DNA of 64,000 bases from Bog-756 sp963806455 (GCA_963806455.1 CAWDXZ010000001.1:248001-312000); one strand, 5' to 3'. Counted from the stretch's first letter, positions 31,529 to 40,127 are shown. Program-made: numbers and translations. Notes: generated by a model not told the origin, from the sequence alone.

Positions 31529-32337
31529 CCGCCACCGTCGCCACCGGGACGGCCACCGGCACACCGGGCCCGGCCGCGATCCGCCGGCTCCGCCGGCCCG
31601 CGCCCGAGCGCCGCACCGTCACCCGTCGCTCGAGCGACGGGGGCGAGCTGGGTCAGGTCGACCTCGAGCCGTCCATCTTCGGGATCGAGCCGAACCAGGC
31701 CGTGCTCCACCAGGTGGTCACGGCCCAGCTGGCGGCGGCCCGTTCGGGCACCCAGTCGACCAAAACCCGGGCGCAGGTCCGTGGCGGCGGGGCCAAGCCG
31801 TTCCGGCAGAAGGGCACCGGCCGGGCCCGGCAGGGTTCGAACCGCTCGCCACAGTGGGTCGGAGGGGGCGTGGCCCTCGGGCCCAAGCCACGCTCGTATG
31901 CGCAGAAGACTCCGAAGAAGATGATCCGACTGGCGCTCCGTTCGGCGCTGTCCGACCGGGCCTCCGGCGGCCGAGTGGCCCTGATCGATGCCTGGTCCTT
32001 CGACGTGCCGAGCACCAAGGCGGCCATTGCCGCCCTGTCCGACCTCGGCCTGTCCGGACGGGTGCTGGTGGTGCTGGCCGACGACGACGGCTACGCCGAC
32101 CGCTCGTTCGGCAACCTGCCTGAAGTCCAGACCATCCTGACCGGCGAGCTCAACGCCTACGATGTCCTGGTCAACGACTGGGTGGTCTTCACCGACGCCA
32201 CCCTGCCCGGCGGGACCGGGGCTCACGACCCGGTGGCGGTCGATCAGGCCGAGCGAGGCGAGCAGGCCGGGCTCGGGGCCGACGCCGACGAGCAGGCCGG
32301 GGCCGACCCCGCCGATGGGGCCGGGGAGGGATCATGA
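31525..32337 (+). CDS. rplD: 50S ribosomal protein L4
   Basis: 270 residues against about 205-215 in most bacteria. L4 reaches into the exit tunnel through its loop (RAQVRGGGAKPFRQKGTGRARQ) and is a known operon repressor in E. coli. An Ala/Arg/Thr-rich N-terminal extension of about 45 residues and an acidic C-terminal tail (about 225-270) flank the core. Four-base overlaps join it to rplC and rplW. Confidence 0.94.
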   Translation: MTATVATGTATGTPGPAAIRRLRRPAPERRTVTRRSSDGGELGQVDLEPSIFGIEPNQAVLHQVVTAQLAAARSGTQSTKTRAQVRGGGAKPFRQKGTGRARQGSNRSPQWVGGGVALGPKPRSYAQKTPKKMIRLALRSALSDRASGGRVALIDAWSFDVPSTKAAIAALSDLGLSGRVLVVLADDDGYADRSFGNLPEVQTILTGELNAYDVLVNDWVVFTDATLPGGTGAHDPVAVDQAERGEQAGLGADADEQAGADPADGAGEGS

Positions 32338-32624
32338 GGGATCCGCACAACGTGCTCATCCGGCCGGTCGTGTCGGAGAAGTCCTACTCCCTGATGGACG
32401 AGAACGTCTACGTCTTCGTGGTCGATCCGTCGGCTACCAAGGTCGACGTGCGCCGGGCCGTCGAGGACGCGTTCGGCGTCCGGGTGGCGAACGTCAACAC
32501 CCTCAACCGGAAGGGCAAGACCAAGCGCAATCGGAAGAGCAATTCGCTCGGCCACCGTACTGACACCAAGCGGGCCATCGTCACCCTGGCCCAGGGTGAC
32601 TCGATCGACCTCTTCGAGAGCTGA
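32334..32624 (+). CDS. rplW: 50S ribosomal protein L23
   Basis: 96 residues. L23 sits at the tunnel exit and docks trigger factor and SRP. DPHNVLIRPVVSEKSYSLMD, the VDVRRAVEDAFGVRVANVNT strand and GKTKRNRK loop are typical. ATGA overlap with rplD. Confidence 0.96.
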   Translation: MRDPHNVLIRPVVSEKSYSLMDENVYVFVVDPSATKVDVRRAVEDAFGVRVANVNTLNRKGKTKRNRKSNSLGHRTDTKRAIVTLAQGDSIDLFES

Positions 32625-32641
32625 GGGACGGGTAACCAGCC

Positions 32642-33478
32642 ATGCCACTTCGTTCACGGAAGCCCACGAGCCCCGGACGTCGGTTCCAGACGGTGTCGGA
32701 CTTCTCCGAGATCACCCGGGACCGCCCCGAGAAGTCACTGCTGGCCCCCAAGCCCTCCACGGGGGGCCGCAACACCCACGGCCGCAAGACGTCTCGCCAT
32801 CGGGGCGGGGGCCACAAGCAGCGCTACCGGGTGGTCGACTTCAAGCGGGACAAGGACGGAGTCCCGGCCAAGGTTGCCGCCATCGAGTACGACCCGAGCC
32901 GCAACGCCCGAATCGCCCTCCTCCACTACCTCGACGGCGAGAAGCGCTACATCCTGGCGCCGGCCCAGGTCCGGGTGGGTGACCGGCTGCAGTCGGGCCA
33001 GGGTGCGGAGATCCGGGCCGGCAACGCCCTCCCACTGCGCTACATCCCGGTCGGTTCGGTCGTCCACAATGTGGAGCTCCGTCCCGGCGGTGGCGGGAAG
33101 CTGGCCCGGGGGGCGGGGATGAGCGTGCAGCTGGTGGCCAAGGAAGGCGCGTTCGCCACCCTCCGGCTCCCGTCGACCGAAATGAGGCGGGTGCCCATCG
33201 ACTGCCGGGGCACGCTCGGCATCGTGGGCAATTCCGAGGCCGAGCTGACCAAGGTCGGCAAGGCCGGCCGCAACCGGTGGAAGGGCAAGCGTCCCCAGAC
33301 CCGCGGGGTGGCCATGAACCCGGTCGACCACCCGCTGGGTGGCGGTGAGGGGAAGTCCTCGGGTGGGCGCCATCCGGTCTCACCGTGGGGCAAGCCCGAG
33401 GGCCGGACCCGGGCCCGCAACAAGGACTCCGACAAGATGATCGTCCGCCGCCGCCGCACCCGCGGTGCCCGGCGGTAG
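32642..33478 (+). CDS. rplB: 50S ribosomal protein L2
   Basis: 278 residues. L2 is essential for subunit association and peptidyl transfer. The conserved GVAMNPVDHPLGGGEGKSSG region with the critical His, and the RSRKPTSPGRR N-terminus, are intact. RBS not strong; ATG 32642 is 17 bases after rplW. Confidence 0.97.
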   Translation: MPLRSRKPTSPGRRFQTVSDFSEITRDRPEKSLLAPKPSTGGRNTHGRKTSRHRGGGHKQRYRVVDFKRDKDGVPAKVAAIEYDPSRNARIALLHYLDGEKRYILAPAQVRVGDRLQSGQGAEIRAGNALPLRYIPVGSVVHNVELRPGGGGKLARGAGMSVQLVAKEGAFATLRLPSTEMRRVPIDCRGTLGIVGNSEAELTKVGKAGRNRWKGKRPQTRGVAMNPVDHPLGGGEGKSSGGRHPVSPWGKPEGRTRARNKDSDKMIVRRRRTRGARR

Positions 33479-33499
33479 GAAGACAGAGGAAACCCAGCC

Positions 33500-33778
33500 A
33501 TGCCTCGCAGCCTCAAGAAGGGCCCGTTCGTCGACGACCACCTCCTCAAGAAGGTCGATGCGCTCAACGCGTCGGGAGACAAGAGGGTCATCAAGACCTG
33601 GTCACGCCGGTCGACGATCATCCCCGACATGGTCGGCCACACGGTGGCGGTGCACGATGGCCGCAAGCACATCCCGGTCTACGTCACCGAGTCGATGGTG
33701 GGTCACAAGCTGGGGGAGTTCGCCCCGACCCGGACGTTCAAGTTCCACGCCGGCCAAGAGCGGGCAGGGAGGCGCTGA
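33500..33778 (+). CDS. rpsS: 30S ribosomal protein S19
   Basis: 92 residues. S19 is in the small-subunit head and forms inter-subunit bridges. MPRSLKKGPFVDDHLLKKV and the MVGHKLGEFAPTRTFKFHAG C-terminal signature are intact. Preceded by GAGGAAA. Confidence 0.97.
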   Translation: MPRSLKKGPFVDDHLLKKVDALNASGDKRVIKTWSRRSTIIPDMVGHTVAVHDGRKHIPVYVTESMVGHKLGEFAPTRTFKFHAGQERAGRR

Positions 33779-33779
33779 G

Positions 33780-34556
33780 GTGCCCGGGGTGAAGACCAAC
33801 GAGCGTGAGGGCACCCGGGCCGTCCTCCGCCACAGCCGGGTGTCGGCGTCCAAGGTGCGCCAGGTCCTCGACCAGATCCGGGGCCAGGACGTCGACCGGG
33901 CGGCGGAGACGCTGACCCTCGGTGACCGCGATGCAGCCGTGACCGTCGCCAAGGTACTGGCATCCGCCGTGGCCAATGCCGTGCACAACGACGGGATGGA
34001 CGCCGAGGAGCTGTACGTGTCTGCGTGCTATGCCGACGAGGGCGCCACCCTCAAGCGGTGGCGACCCCGGGCGAGGGGCCGGGCCACGCGGATCCGGAAG
34101 CGGACGTCCCACATCACCATCATCGTGAGCCGGCTGCCCGAGGACCGGATCGCCCGGCGCCGGGCTCGCCAGGCCGCCAACACGGCGCAGCGCTCACGCC
34201 GTGTGGCCGGGTCACGCCGTCGCCATCAGCAGGCCCAGCCCGCCGCACCCGGGACGGTCGAGGCCGGCACGGTCGACGAAGACCTCGGCGCCGAGGAGCT
34301 CGACGAGCCGTTCGAGACCGACGAGCTCGAGACTGACGAGCTCGAGACTGACGAGCTCGAGACCGACGAGCTCGAGACCGACGAGGGCGATGGCGTCGAG
34401 TCCGACGAGGATGTCCCCGACGGAGACGAGGCCGAGGCCGACGAGACCGACACCTCGGTCTCGGCCGAGGTGTCGGAGGCCGCCGCCGGCGGCGCGCAGG
34501 AGACCAACGGCGAAAGTGCCGACGAGCAGGACGAGCAGGACGAGAAGGGCAAATAG
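33780..34556 (+). CDS. rplV: 50S ribosomal protein L22 with long acidic tail
   Basis: 258 residues, about twice the usual 110-125. The core (about 1-125) is normal: TRAVLRHSRVSASKVRQVLD, the tunnel hairpin with LKRWRPRARGRATRIRKRTS and HITIIV. Residues 126-160 are Arg/Gln-rich, then about 165-258 are very acidic, with four exact ETDEL pentapeptides from residue 179 encoded by a DNA-level 15-base tandem repeat. Start is GTG 33780, two bases after the rpsS stop; GTG 33789 is an alternative. The stop is directly followed by the rpsC ATG. Confidence 0.94.
   Translation: MPGVKTNEREGTRAVLRHSRVSASKVRQVLDQIRGQDVDRAAETLTLGDRDAAVTVAKVLASAVANAVHNDGMDAEELYVSACYADEGATLKRWRPRARGRATRIRKRTSHITIIVSRLPEDRIARRRARQAANTAQRSRRVAGSRRRHQQAQPAAPGTVEAGTVDEDLGAEELDEPFETDELETDELETDELETDELETDEGDGVESDEDVPDGDEAEADETDTSVSAEVSEAAAGGAQETNGESADEQDEQDEKGK
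34314..34385 (+). repeat. 15-base tandem repeat coding ETDEL in rplV
   Basis: Four copies of GAGACYGACGAGCTC start at 34314, 34329, 34344 and 34359, and a partial copy (12 bases) follows at 34374. Copies two and three have T at position 6, the others C, a silent change. The unit is in frame, so copy number can vary without breaking the gene. Confidence 0.9.
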
Positions 34557-35525
34557 ATGGGCCAGAAGGTAAACCCGTACGGGTTCAGGCTTGGCATCAC
34601 GACCGATTGGAAGTCGCGCTGGTTCGAGGAGCGCAACTACCAGAACTGTGTGATCGAGGACTGGGAGATCCGCGACTACCTCATGTCCCAGCTCGAATCG
34701 GCCGCGGTCAGTCGTATCGAGATCGAGCGGACTCGTGACCGCCTGCGGGTGGACATCCACACCGCCCGCCCGGGCATCGTGATCGGCCGGCGTGGCGCCG
34801 AGGCCGACCGATTGAAGAAGAAGATCGAGGAGATCACCGGCCTCAACAACCGGATCCAGCTCAACATCCAGGAGATCAAGCAACCCGAGCTCGACGCGGC
34901 CCTCATCGCCCAGGGGATCTGTGACCAGCTGGCCCGCCGGGTGGCGTTCCGCCGGGCCATGAAGCGCTCGATCCAGACGGTGCAGAAGGCCGGCGCCCTC
35001 GGGGTGCGCGTGCAGTGCGCCGGCCGTCTGGGGGGCTCGGAGATGTCCCGCAAGGAGTCCTACCGCGAGGGCAGGGTGCCGTTGCACACGCTCCGGGCCG
35101 ACATCGACTACGGCTTCCGTGAGGCCAAGACGACCTTCGGCCGCATCGGGGTGAAGGTGTGGATCTACAAGGGTGACATCCTGCCCTACAAGATCTCGAC
35201 CGAGGACAAGATCACCCGGGAGGCGGCCATGGCCGTCGGCGAGACCTCGGGCCAGGTGGGCGATGCCCCCCGTCGCCTGATCACCGCCGGCGGGGGCCGG
35301 CGCCGGGCCGAGCAGGGCGCCCCCGGCAGCGTGGTCACCGTCGACGCCGACTCGGCCGGGGAGACCGAGATCCCCGAAGGCCTGGTGGACCGTCCGACCG
35401 CCGACATCCTCGCTCCTCCGGCCGTGCCCGACGAGCTCGAGCGCATCCTGACCGAGGACGAGGAGATCGAGCGCCGGACCCGGGAGCACCACGAGACCCC
35501 GCACTTCCGCAAGGAGGTCGACTGA
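34557..35525 (+). CDS. rpsC: 30S ribosomal protein S3 with C-terminal extension
   Basis: 322 residues against about 210-240 for most. S3 forms the mRNA entry site. The N-terminal MGQKVNPYGFRLGITTDWKS, KH domain IVIGRRGAEADRLKKKIEEI and C-terminal GRIGVKVWIYKGDILPY are all normal to about residue 215; the remaining about 105 residues are a Glu/Asp/Arg mixed low-complexity tail. ATG follows the rplV stop with no gap. Confidence 0.95.
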   Translation: MGQKVNPYGFRLGITTDWKSRWFEERNYQNCVIEDWEIRDYLMSQLESAAVSRIEIERTRDRLRVDIHTARPGIVIGRRGAEADRLKKKIEEITGLNNRIQLNIQEIKQPELDAALIAQGICDQLARRVAFRRAMKRSIQTVQKAGALGVRVQCAGRLGGSEMSRKESYREGRVPLHTLRADIDYGFREAKTTFGRIGVKVWIYKGDILPYKISTEDKITREAAMAVGETSGQVGDAPRRLITAGGGRRRAEQGAPGSVVTVDADSAGETEIPEGLVDRPTADILAPPAVPDELERILTEDEEIERRTREHHETPHFRKEVD

Positions 35526-35526
35526 C

Positions 35527-35964
35527 ATGCTGATGCCCCGCAAGGTCAAGCATCGCAAGCAGCAGCGCGGGCGCACCAAAGGCATGGCCAAAGGTGGCGC
35601 CGAGGTCACCTTCGGCGACTTCGGCATCCAGGCCCTGGAGCCCTGCTGGCTCACCGCCCGGCAGATCGAGGCGGCTCGCATCGCCATGACCCGCCACGTG
35701 AAGCGAGGCGGGAAGATCTGGATCCGGGTGTTCCCCGACCGCCCGGTCACCCAGAAGCCGGCCGAGACCCGGATGGGCTCGGGCAAGGGCAACCCCGAGC
35801 ACTGGGTGGCGGTGGTCAAGCCGGGTCGGATCCTCTTCGAGCTGGCCGGTGTCGAGCCCGGTCTGGCCAAGGAGGCCATGGACCGGGCCATCCAGAAGCT
35901 GCCGGTCAAGGCCCGCTTCGTCGTACGCCCCGGGGCGTACGGCACGCCGGAGGTGCGCATCTGA
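35527..35964 (+). CDS. rplP: 50S ribosomal protein L16
   Basis: 145 residues. L16 shapes the A-site tRNA corridor. MLMPRKVKHRKQQRGR, the RKVKRGGKIWIRVFPD-like segment and GKGNPEHWVAVVKPGRI are typical. The start ATG 35527 rather than ATG 35533 gives the family N-terminus. Stop shares a base with rpmC. Confidence 0.97.
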   Translation: MLMPRKVKHRKQQRGRTKGMAKGGAEVTFGDFGIQALEPCWLTARQIEAARIAMTRHVKRGGKIWIRVFPDRPVTQKPAETRMGSGKGNPEHWVAVVKPGRILFELAGVEPGLAKEAMDRAIQKLPVKARFVVRPGAYGTPEVRI

Positions 35965-36485
35965 TGGCGACCGCCGCCGAGATCTCCGAAATGGACACCG
36001 AGGAGCTCGAACGCCAGTTGGGCGAGACGCGGCGCGAGCTCTTCAACTTGCGATTCCAGCTGGCCACCGGGCAGCTGGACAGCTTCACCCGCATCGGGCA
36101 CGTGCGCAAGGACGTGGCCCGCATCATGACCGAGCTCCGCATCCGCGAGATCGCCGAGGCCGAGGGGCTGGCCTTGGACGATCTGCCCGCCCACCAGGCC
36201 GCCGCTCGCCGGCGGTCCGAGGACGAGGCCCTGGGCCGGAGCAGGACCACCGCCTCCGAGCGGCGGGCAGCGGCCCGGGCGGCCGAGGAGGAGTCGGACG
36301 ACGAGGAGACCCCCGCCCTCGACCAGGACGAGCTGGCCGAGGAGGTGGCCGACGACGACGGCATGCCGGTCGTCGACGACCTGGACGACGAGGTCACCGA
36401 CGAGGGCGCCGGAGAGACGGCCGGAGAGACGGCCGGGGAGACGGAAGCAGACGGTGACGTCGCCGCCGCAGAGGAGAAGAAGTAA
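35964..36485 (+). CDS. rpmC: 50S ribosomal protein L29 with long acidic tail
   Basis: 173 residues where 60-75 is usual. The helical hairpin core (about 5-70) is clear: MDTEELERQLGETRRELFNLRFQLATGQL (partial quotes: ELERQLGETRRELFNLRFQL) and RIGHVRKDVARIMTELRIRE. A linker with Arg/Ala and then an acidic tail from about 115 to 173 follow, including three ETAGE-type repeats from a 12-base DNA unit at 36411-36444. L29 is at the tunnel exit next to L23. Overlaps both neighbours by one base. Confidence 0.93.
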   Translation: MATAAEISEMDTEELERQLGETRRELFNLRFQLATGQLDSFTRIGHVRKDVARIMTELRIREIAEAEGLALDDLPAHQAAARRRSEDEALGRSRTTASERRAAARAAEEESDDEETPALDQDELAEEVADDDGMPVVDDLDDEVTDEGAGETAGETAGETEADGDVAAAEEKK

Positions 36486-36769
36486 TGGCTGATGAGCAGG
36501 TCGTAGACGATGGCCGCCGGGCCAATCGTCGCAAGGTGCGCGAGGGCCTGGTGGTGTCCGACGCCATGCAGTCGACCGTCGTCGTGGCGGTGATCGAACG
36601 CGTCCGCCACCCCCGATATGGCAAGACCGTCCAGCGGACCAAGCGGCTCTACGTCCACGACGGCGAGAACGCGGCCAAGGTCGGCGACCGCGTCCGGGTC
36701 GTGGAGACCCGGCCCATGTCGAAGCTCAAGCGGTGGCGGCTGGCGGACGTGCTGGAGCGAGCCCGATGA
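36485..36769 (+). CDS. rpsQ: 30S ribosomal protein S17
   Basis: 94 residues. OB-fold primary 16S-binding protein. RRKVREGLVVSDAMQSTVVV, RHPRYGKTVQRTKRLYVHD and GDRVRVVETRPMSKLKRWRL match the family. It ends in an ATGA overlap with rplN. Confidence 0.96.
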   Translation: MADEQVVDDGRRANRRKVREGLVVSDAMQSTVVVAVIERVRHPRYGKTVQRTKRLYVHDGENAAKVGDRVRVVETRPMSKLKRWRLADVLERAR

Positions 36770-37134
36770 TCCAGCAGGAATCCCGCCTGCGAGTTGCGGA
36801 CAATTCGGGAGCCAAGGAGGTTCTCTGCATCAAGGTGCTCGGGGGATCGCGCCGCCGGTACGCTTCGATCGGAGATGTCTTCGTGGCCACCGTGAAAGAC
36901 GCCATCCCCGGGGCCGCCGTCAAGCGCGGTGAAGTGGTGAAGTGCGTCGTCGTGCGCACCAAGAAGGAGAAACGTCGGCCGGACGGCAGCTACATCCGCT
37001 TCGACGAGAACGCGGCCGTGCTCATCAATGACCAGCAGCAACCGCGAGGAACCCGCATCTTCGGCCCGGTGGGCCGCGAGCTGCGCGACAAGCGCTTCAT
37101 GCGCATCGTCTCCCTCGCACCGGAGGTGTTGTAG
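36766..37134 (+). CDS. rplN: 50S ribosomal protein L14
   Basis: 122 residues, the exact standard length from ATG 36766, which overlaps the rpsQ stop. MIQQESRLRVADNSGAKEVL and the C-terminal RFMRIVSLAPEVL are canonical. L14 bridges to the small subunit and is the site bound by silencing factor RsfS. Confidence 0.97.
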   Translation: MIQQESRLRVADNSGAKEVLCIKVLGGSRRRYASIGDVFVATVKDAIPGAAVKRGEVVKCVVVRTKKEKRRPDGSYIRFDENAAVLINDQQQPRGTRIFGPVGRELRDKRFMRIVSLAPEVL

Positions 37135-37440
37135 ATGCGAATTCGCAAAGGGGACAAGGTGCAGGTGATCTCGGGCAAGGACCGGGGCAAGCAGGCGCAC
37201 GTGGTCCGGGCCATCCCCGCCCAGGGCCGGGTCATCGTCGAGGGCGTGCACGTGGCAAAACGGCACGCCAAGCCCACCCGCGCCACCATGCAGGGTGGGG
37301 TGATCGACAAGTTCATGCCGGTATCGGTTTCCTCGGTGGCCATCGTCTGCGGATCGTGCGGCCCCACCCGCATCGGCACCCGGATCGACGAGCAGGGGCG
37401 CAAGCTGCGGGTCTGCAAGAAGTGCGGAGCCGATCTGTGA
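37135..37440 (+). CDS. rplX: 50S ribosomal protein L24 (zinc-ribbon type)
   Basis: 101 residues. KOW domain IRKGDKVQVISGKDRGKQAHV binds 23S rRNA as an assembly initiator. The C-terminus has CGSC and CKKC, a complete four-cysteine zinc site found in some but not all L24 proteins. Starts directly after the rplN stop and shares a base with rplE. Confidence 0.95.
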   Translation: MRIRKGDKVQVISGKDRGKQAHVVRAIPAQGRVIVEGVHVAKRHAKPTRATMQGGVIDKFMPVSVSSVAIVCGSCGPTRIGTRIDEQGRKLRVCKKCGADL

Positions 37441-38012
37441 TGGCCACGGCGACCACCGGCTACCGGCCGCGGCTCAAGGAGCGCTACGACAGCCAGCTCC
37501 GGTCCGACCTCAAGGACTCTCTCGGGCTCGGGAACATCATGGAGGTCCCGCGGATCAGCAAGATCGTCATCAACATGGGGATCGGCATGGCCACCCAGCA
37601 GAAGTCGTTGATCGAGGGGGCCACCCGAGACCTCGAGATCATCGCCGGGCAGAAGCCGGTGGTGACCCGGGCCCGGAAGTCGATCGCCTCGTTCAAGCTG
37701 CGCGAGGGCCAGGAGATCGGCGTCAAGGTGACGCTTCGCGGGGATCGGGCCTGGGAGTTCCTCGATCGGCTTCTGGCCATGGCCATCCCCCGCATCCGCG
37801 ACTTCCGGGGGCTGTCGCCCCGGTCGTTCGACGGACACGGCAACTACACCTTCGGCGTCACCGAGCAGCTCATCTTCCCCGAAATCGACTACGACCGGAT
37901 CGACACCATCCGAGGCATGGACATCACCATCGCCACCACCGCACGCAACGACGAGGAGGGCCGGGCGCTGTTGGCCGCATTCGGCTTCCCGTTCCGACAG
38001 GAGAACCAGTAA
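37440..38012 (+). CDS. rplE: 50S ribosomal protein L5
   Basis: 190 residues from ATG 37440. L5 binds 5S rRNA and contacts P-site tRNA. Signature KIVINMGIGMATQ, ARKSIASFKLREGQEIG and FRGLSPRSFDGHGNYTFGV are present. The extra codons upstream belong to the rplX frame and are not used. Confidence 0.96.
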   Translation: MATATTGYRPRLKERYDSQLRSDLKDSLGLGNIMEVPRISKIVINMGIGMATQQKSLIEGATRDLEIIAGQKPVVTRARKSIASFKLREGQEIGVKVTLRGDRAWEFLDRLLAMAIPRIRDFRGLSPRSFDGHGNYTFGVTEQLIFPEIDYDRIDTIRGMDITIATTARNDEEGRALLAAFGFPFRQENQ

Positions 38013-38016
38013 CCAC

Positions 38017-38202
38017 ATGGCGAAGAAGGCACTGACAGAGAAGCAGCAGCGCACCCCCAAGTTCAAGGTGCGCGGGTACACGCGATGCCGCCGGTGTGGC
38101 CGACCCAAGTCGGTCTACCGGAAGTTCGGCCTGTGCCGTATCTGTCTTCGAGTGATGGTGCACGCCGGCGAGATCCCCGGCGTGACCAAGGCCAGCTGGT
38201 GA
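38017..38202 (+). CDS. rpsZ: 30S ribosomal protein S14, type Z
   Basis: 61 residues. The zinc (type Z) form: CRRC and CRIC supply four cysteines. Typical of actinobacteria, which may carry a second zinc-free copy elsewhere for zinc starvation. Four bases after rplE. Confidence 0.96.
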   Translation: MAKKALTEKQQRTPKFKVRGYTRCRRCGRPKSVYRKFGLCRICLRVMVHAGEIPGVTKASW

Positions 38203-38218
38203 GAGGAGGCGAACCACG

Positions 38219-38623
38219 ATGACGATGACCGACCCGATTGCCGACATGCTGACCCGCATCCGGAACGCCAACACGGCCCACTTCGACACGGTCAAGATGC
38301 CGGGTTCGAAGCTGAAGGAATCCCTGGCCGCCATCCTGGTTGACGAAGGGTACATCGTGGGCTACCAGGTGAATTCCGACCCAGGAAAGCCGGGCAAGAC
38401 CCTCGAGATCACCATGAAGTACGCACCTGACCGCGCCCGGACCATCTCGGGCATCAAGCGGGTGTCCAAGCCGGGCCTGCGCATCTATGCCCGGGCGGAC
38501 AAGATGCCGCGGGTGCTCGGCGGGCTCGGTGTGGCGGTGGTGTCCACGTCCAAGGGCCTGATGACCGACCGCGAGGCGCGCAAACGCCGCATGGGGGGAG
38601 AGGTGCTCTGCTATGTCTGGTAG
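38219..38623 (+). CDS. rpsH: 30S ribosomal protein S8
   Basis: 134 residues. DPIADMLTRIRNANTAHFDT and the C-terminal GLGVAVVSTSKGLMTDREAR are canonical. S8 binds helix 21 of 16S rRNA and represses the spc operon in E. coli. ATG 38219 follows GAGAGGAGG; a second ATG two codons later would give the 132-residue form. Confidence 0.97.
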   Translation: MTMTDPIADMLTRIRNANTAHFDTVKMPGSKLKESLAAILVDEGYIVGYQVNSDPGKPGKTLEITMKYAPDRARTISGIKRVSKPGLRIYARADKMPRVLGGLGVAVVSTSKGLMTDREARKRRMGGEVLCYVW

Positions 38624-38665
38624 GGGACCGATCGCCTCCCGCCCGATCGACGGAGGTACGGGCTG

Positions 38666-39208
38666 ATGTCTCGGATCGGGCGCACGCCCATCGACGTCCC
38701 CTCCGGCGTGTCGGTGGCGCTGGGGGATGACAACACCGTGACGGTCAAGGGACCCCAGGGCGAGCTGGCCCGGACGGTGCCCTCGGCCATCACCATCCGC
38801 CAGGAGGGCGAGGTGCTGGTGGTCGAGCGACCGGACGACCAGCGGCAGAACCGCGCCCTGCACGGGCTCACCCGCTCGCTGGTGGCCAACATGGTGGCCG
38901 GGGTGACCCAGGGGTTCTCCAAGGAGCTCGAGATCGTCGGGGTGGGCTACCGGGCCATCGCCAAGGGCCCCTCCGCCCTCGAGCTGGCCCTCGGCTTCTC
39001 GCACCCGGTGAACGTCAGTGCCCCCGACGGGGTGACCTTCGAGGTGCCGTCGGCCACCAGGATCATCGTCAAGGGGATCGACAAGGAACGAGTCGGCCAA
39101 GTGGCCGCCGACATCCGCAAGCTCCGCAAACCCGAGCCCTACAAGGGCAAAGGGGTTCGCTACGCCGGCGAGAGGGTCGTGCGCAAGGCCGGAAAGGCAG
39201 CCAAGTAA
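38666..39208 (+). CDS. rplF: 50S ribosomal protein L6
   Basis: 180 residues, two homologous domains. MSRIGRTPIDVPSGVSVALG and the C-terminal PEPYKGKGVRYAGERVVRKA signature are complete. RBS GGAGG upstream. Stop shares a base with rplR. Confidence 0.97.
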   Translation: MSRIGRTPIDVPSGVSVALGDDNTVTVKGPQGELARTVPSAITIRQEGEVLVVERPDDQRQNRALHGLTRSLVANMVAGVTQGFSKELEIVGVGYRAIAKGPSALELALGFSHPVNVSAPDGVTFEVPSATRIIVKGIDKERVGQVAADIRKLRKPEPYKGKGVRYAGERVVRKAGKAAK

Positions 39209-39569
39209 TGACCCGCACCGCCCACAAGTTGGAGCTCCGACGGCGGCGGCACGCTCGCGTCCGCCGCCGGATCCGCGGCTCCGCCGAGCGGCCCCGCCTC
39301 GCCGTGTTCCGTTCCCACAAGCACATCTCCGCCCAGCTGATCGATGACGACGCCGGCCGCACCCTGGCGGCGGCGTCCTCGGTCGAGACGGACCTTCGGG
39401 CCGCGCCGGGGGAAACATCGACGCCGCCACCAAGGTCGGGGCACTCGTCGCCTCACGGGCGAAGAGCGCCGGTATCAACGTCGTGGTCTTCGACCGCGGC
39501 GGCTACGCCTACCACGGGCGGGTGGCCGCCCTGGCCGACGCCGCCCGGGCCGAAGGACTGGAGTTCTAG
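39208..39569 (+). CDS. rplR: 50S ribosomal protein L18, interrupted by a -1 frameshift
   Basis: L18 brings 5S rRNA to the large subunit and is essential. The first 67 codons are normal (RVRRRIRGSAERPRLAVFRS, HISAQLIDDDAGRTLAAASS), but the frame then leaves the family. From 39405 the next frame back by one base supplies the missing half: GGNIDAATKVGALVASRAKS and VVFDRGGYAYHGRVAALADA, ending at TAG 39567. Adding one G to the five-G run at 39408-39412 restores an ordinary 120-residue L18. As written, the first frame would run on through rpsE to 40086. A sequence error or a true deletion are both possible; a programmed shift is less likely. Confidence 0.92.
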
Positions 39570-39571
39570 CC

Positions 39572-40126
39572 ATGGCTGCCAACGACCTGCAATACGAGGA
39601 GCGGACCATCCGGGTCAACCGGGTGTCCAAGGTGGTGAAGGGTGGCCGGCGTTTCTCCTTCGCCGCCCTGATGGTGGTGGGCGACGGCAACGGGCGGGTG
39701 GGACTGGGCTACGGCAAGGCCAAGGAGGCCGGCCTGGCCGTGCAGAAGGGGATCGAAGAGGCCCGCAAGAACATGTTCGACGTCCCCCTGGCCGGCTCCA
39801 CCATCACCCACCCCATCCTGGGCGAGAGCGGAGCGGGACGGGTGCTCCTCAAGCCGGCCGCTCCCGGTACCGGGGTGATCGCCGGCGGCGCCGCCCGGGC
39901 CATCCTCGAGATGGCGGGCATCCGAGACATCCTGGCCAAATCCCTCGGCTCGTCCAACGGGATCAACGTGGCCCATGCCACCATCGCCGGCCTGAAGGGC
40001 CTCAAGCGGCCCGACGAGATCGCCGCCCTCCGCGGCAAGCCGGTCGACGAGGTCGTCCCCGCCGCCATGCTCCGCGCCTTCCGTGAGCGGCGGCGTGAGG
40101 CGGATCTCTTCACGGAGGTGAGCTGA
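39572..40126 (+). CDS. rpsE: 30S ribosomal protein S5
   Basis: 184 residues from ATG 39572, two bases after the restored rplR stop. S5 helps decode mRNA and maintain accuracy. Double-stranded RNA-binding domain with RVSKVVKGGRRFSFAALMVV and GDGNGRVGLGYGKAKE; C-terminal domain with IAGGAARAILEMAGIRDIL. The frame is open further upstream, but that part encodes the second half of rplR in another frame. Confidence 0.96.
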   Translation: MAANDLQYEERTIRVNRVSKVVKGGRRFSFAALMVVGDGNGRVGLGYGKAKEAGLAVQKGIEEARKNMFDVPLAGSTITHPILGESGAGRVLLKPAAPGTGVIAGGAARAILEMAGIRDILAKSLGSSNGINVAHATIAGLKGLKRPDEIAALRGKPVDEVVPAAMLRAFRERRREADLFTEVS

Positions 40127-40127
40127 G

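Noticed and set aside
39405..39413. Programmed -1 frameshifting as first explanation for rplR
   Set aside because: No clear downstream stem-loop or pseudoknot was recognised, and nnr and groEL show similar one-base faults at G-rich runs, so sequence error is the simpler reading.
39208..40086. A 292-residue open frame starting as L18 and running through rpsE
   Set aside because: After residue 67 it is an out-of-frame reading of the rest of rplR and of rpsE; it reflects the frameshift.
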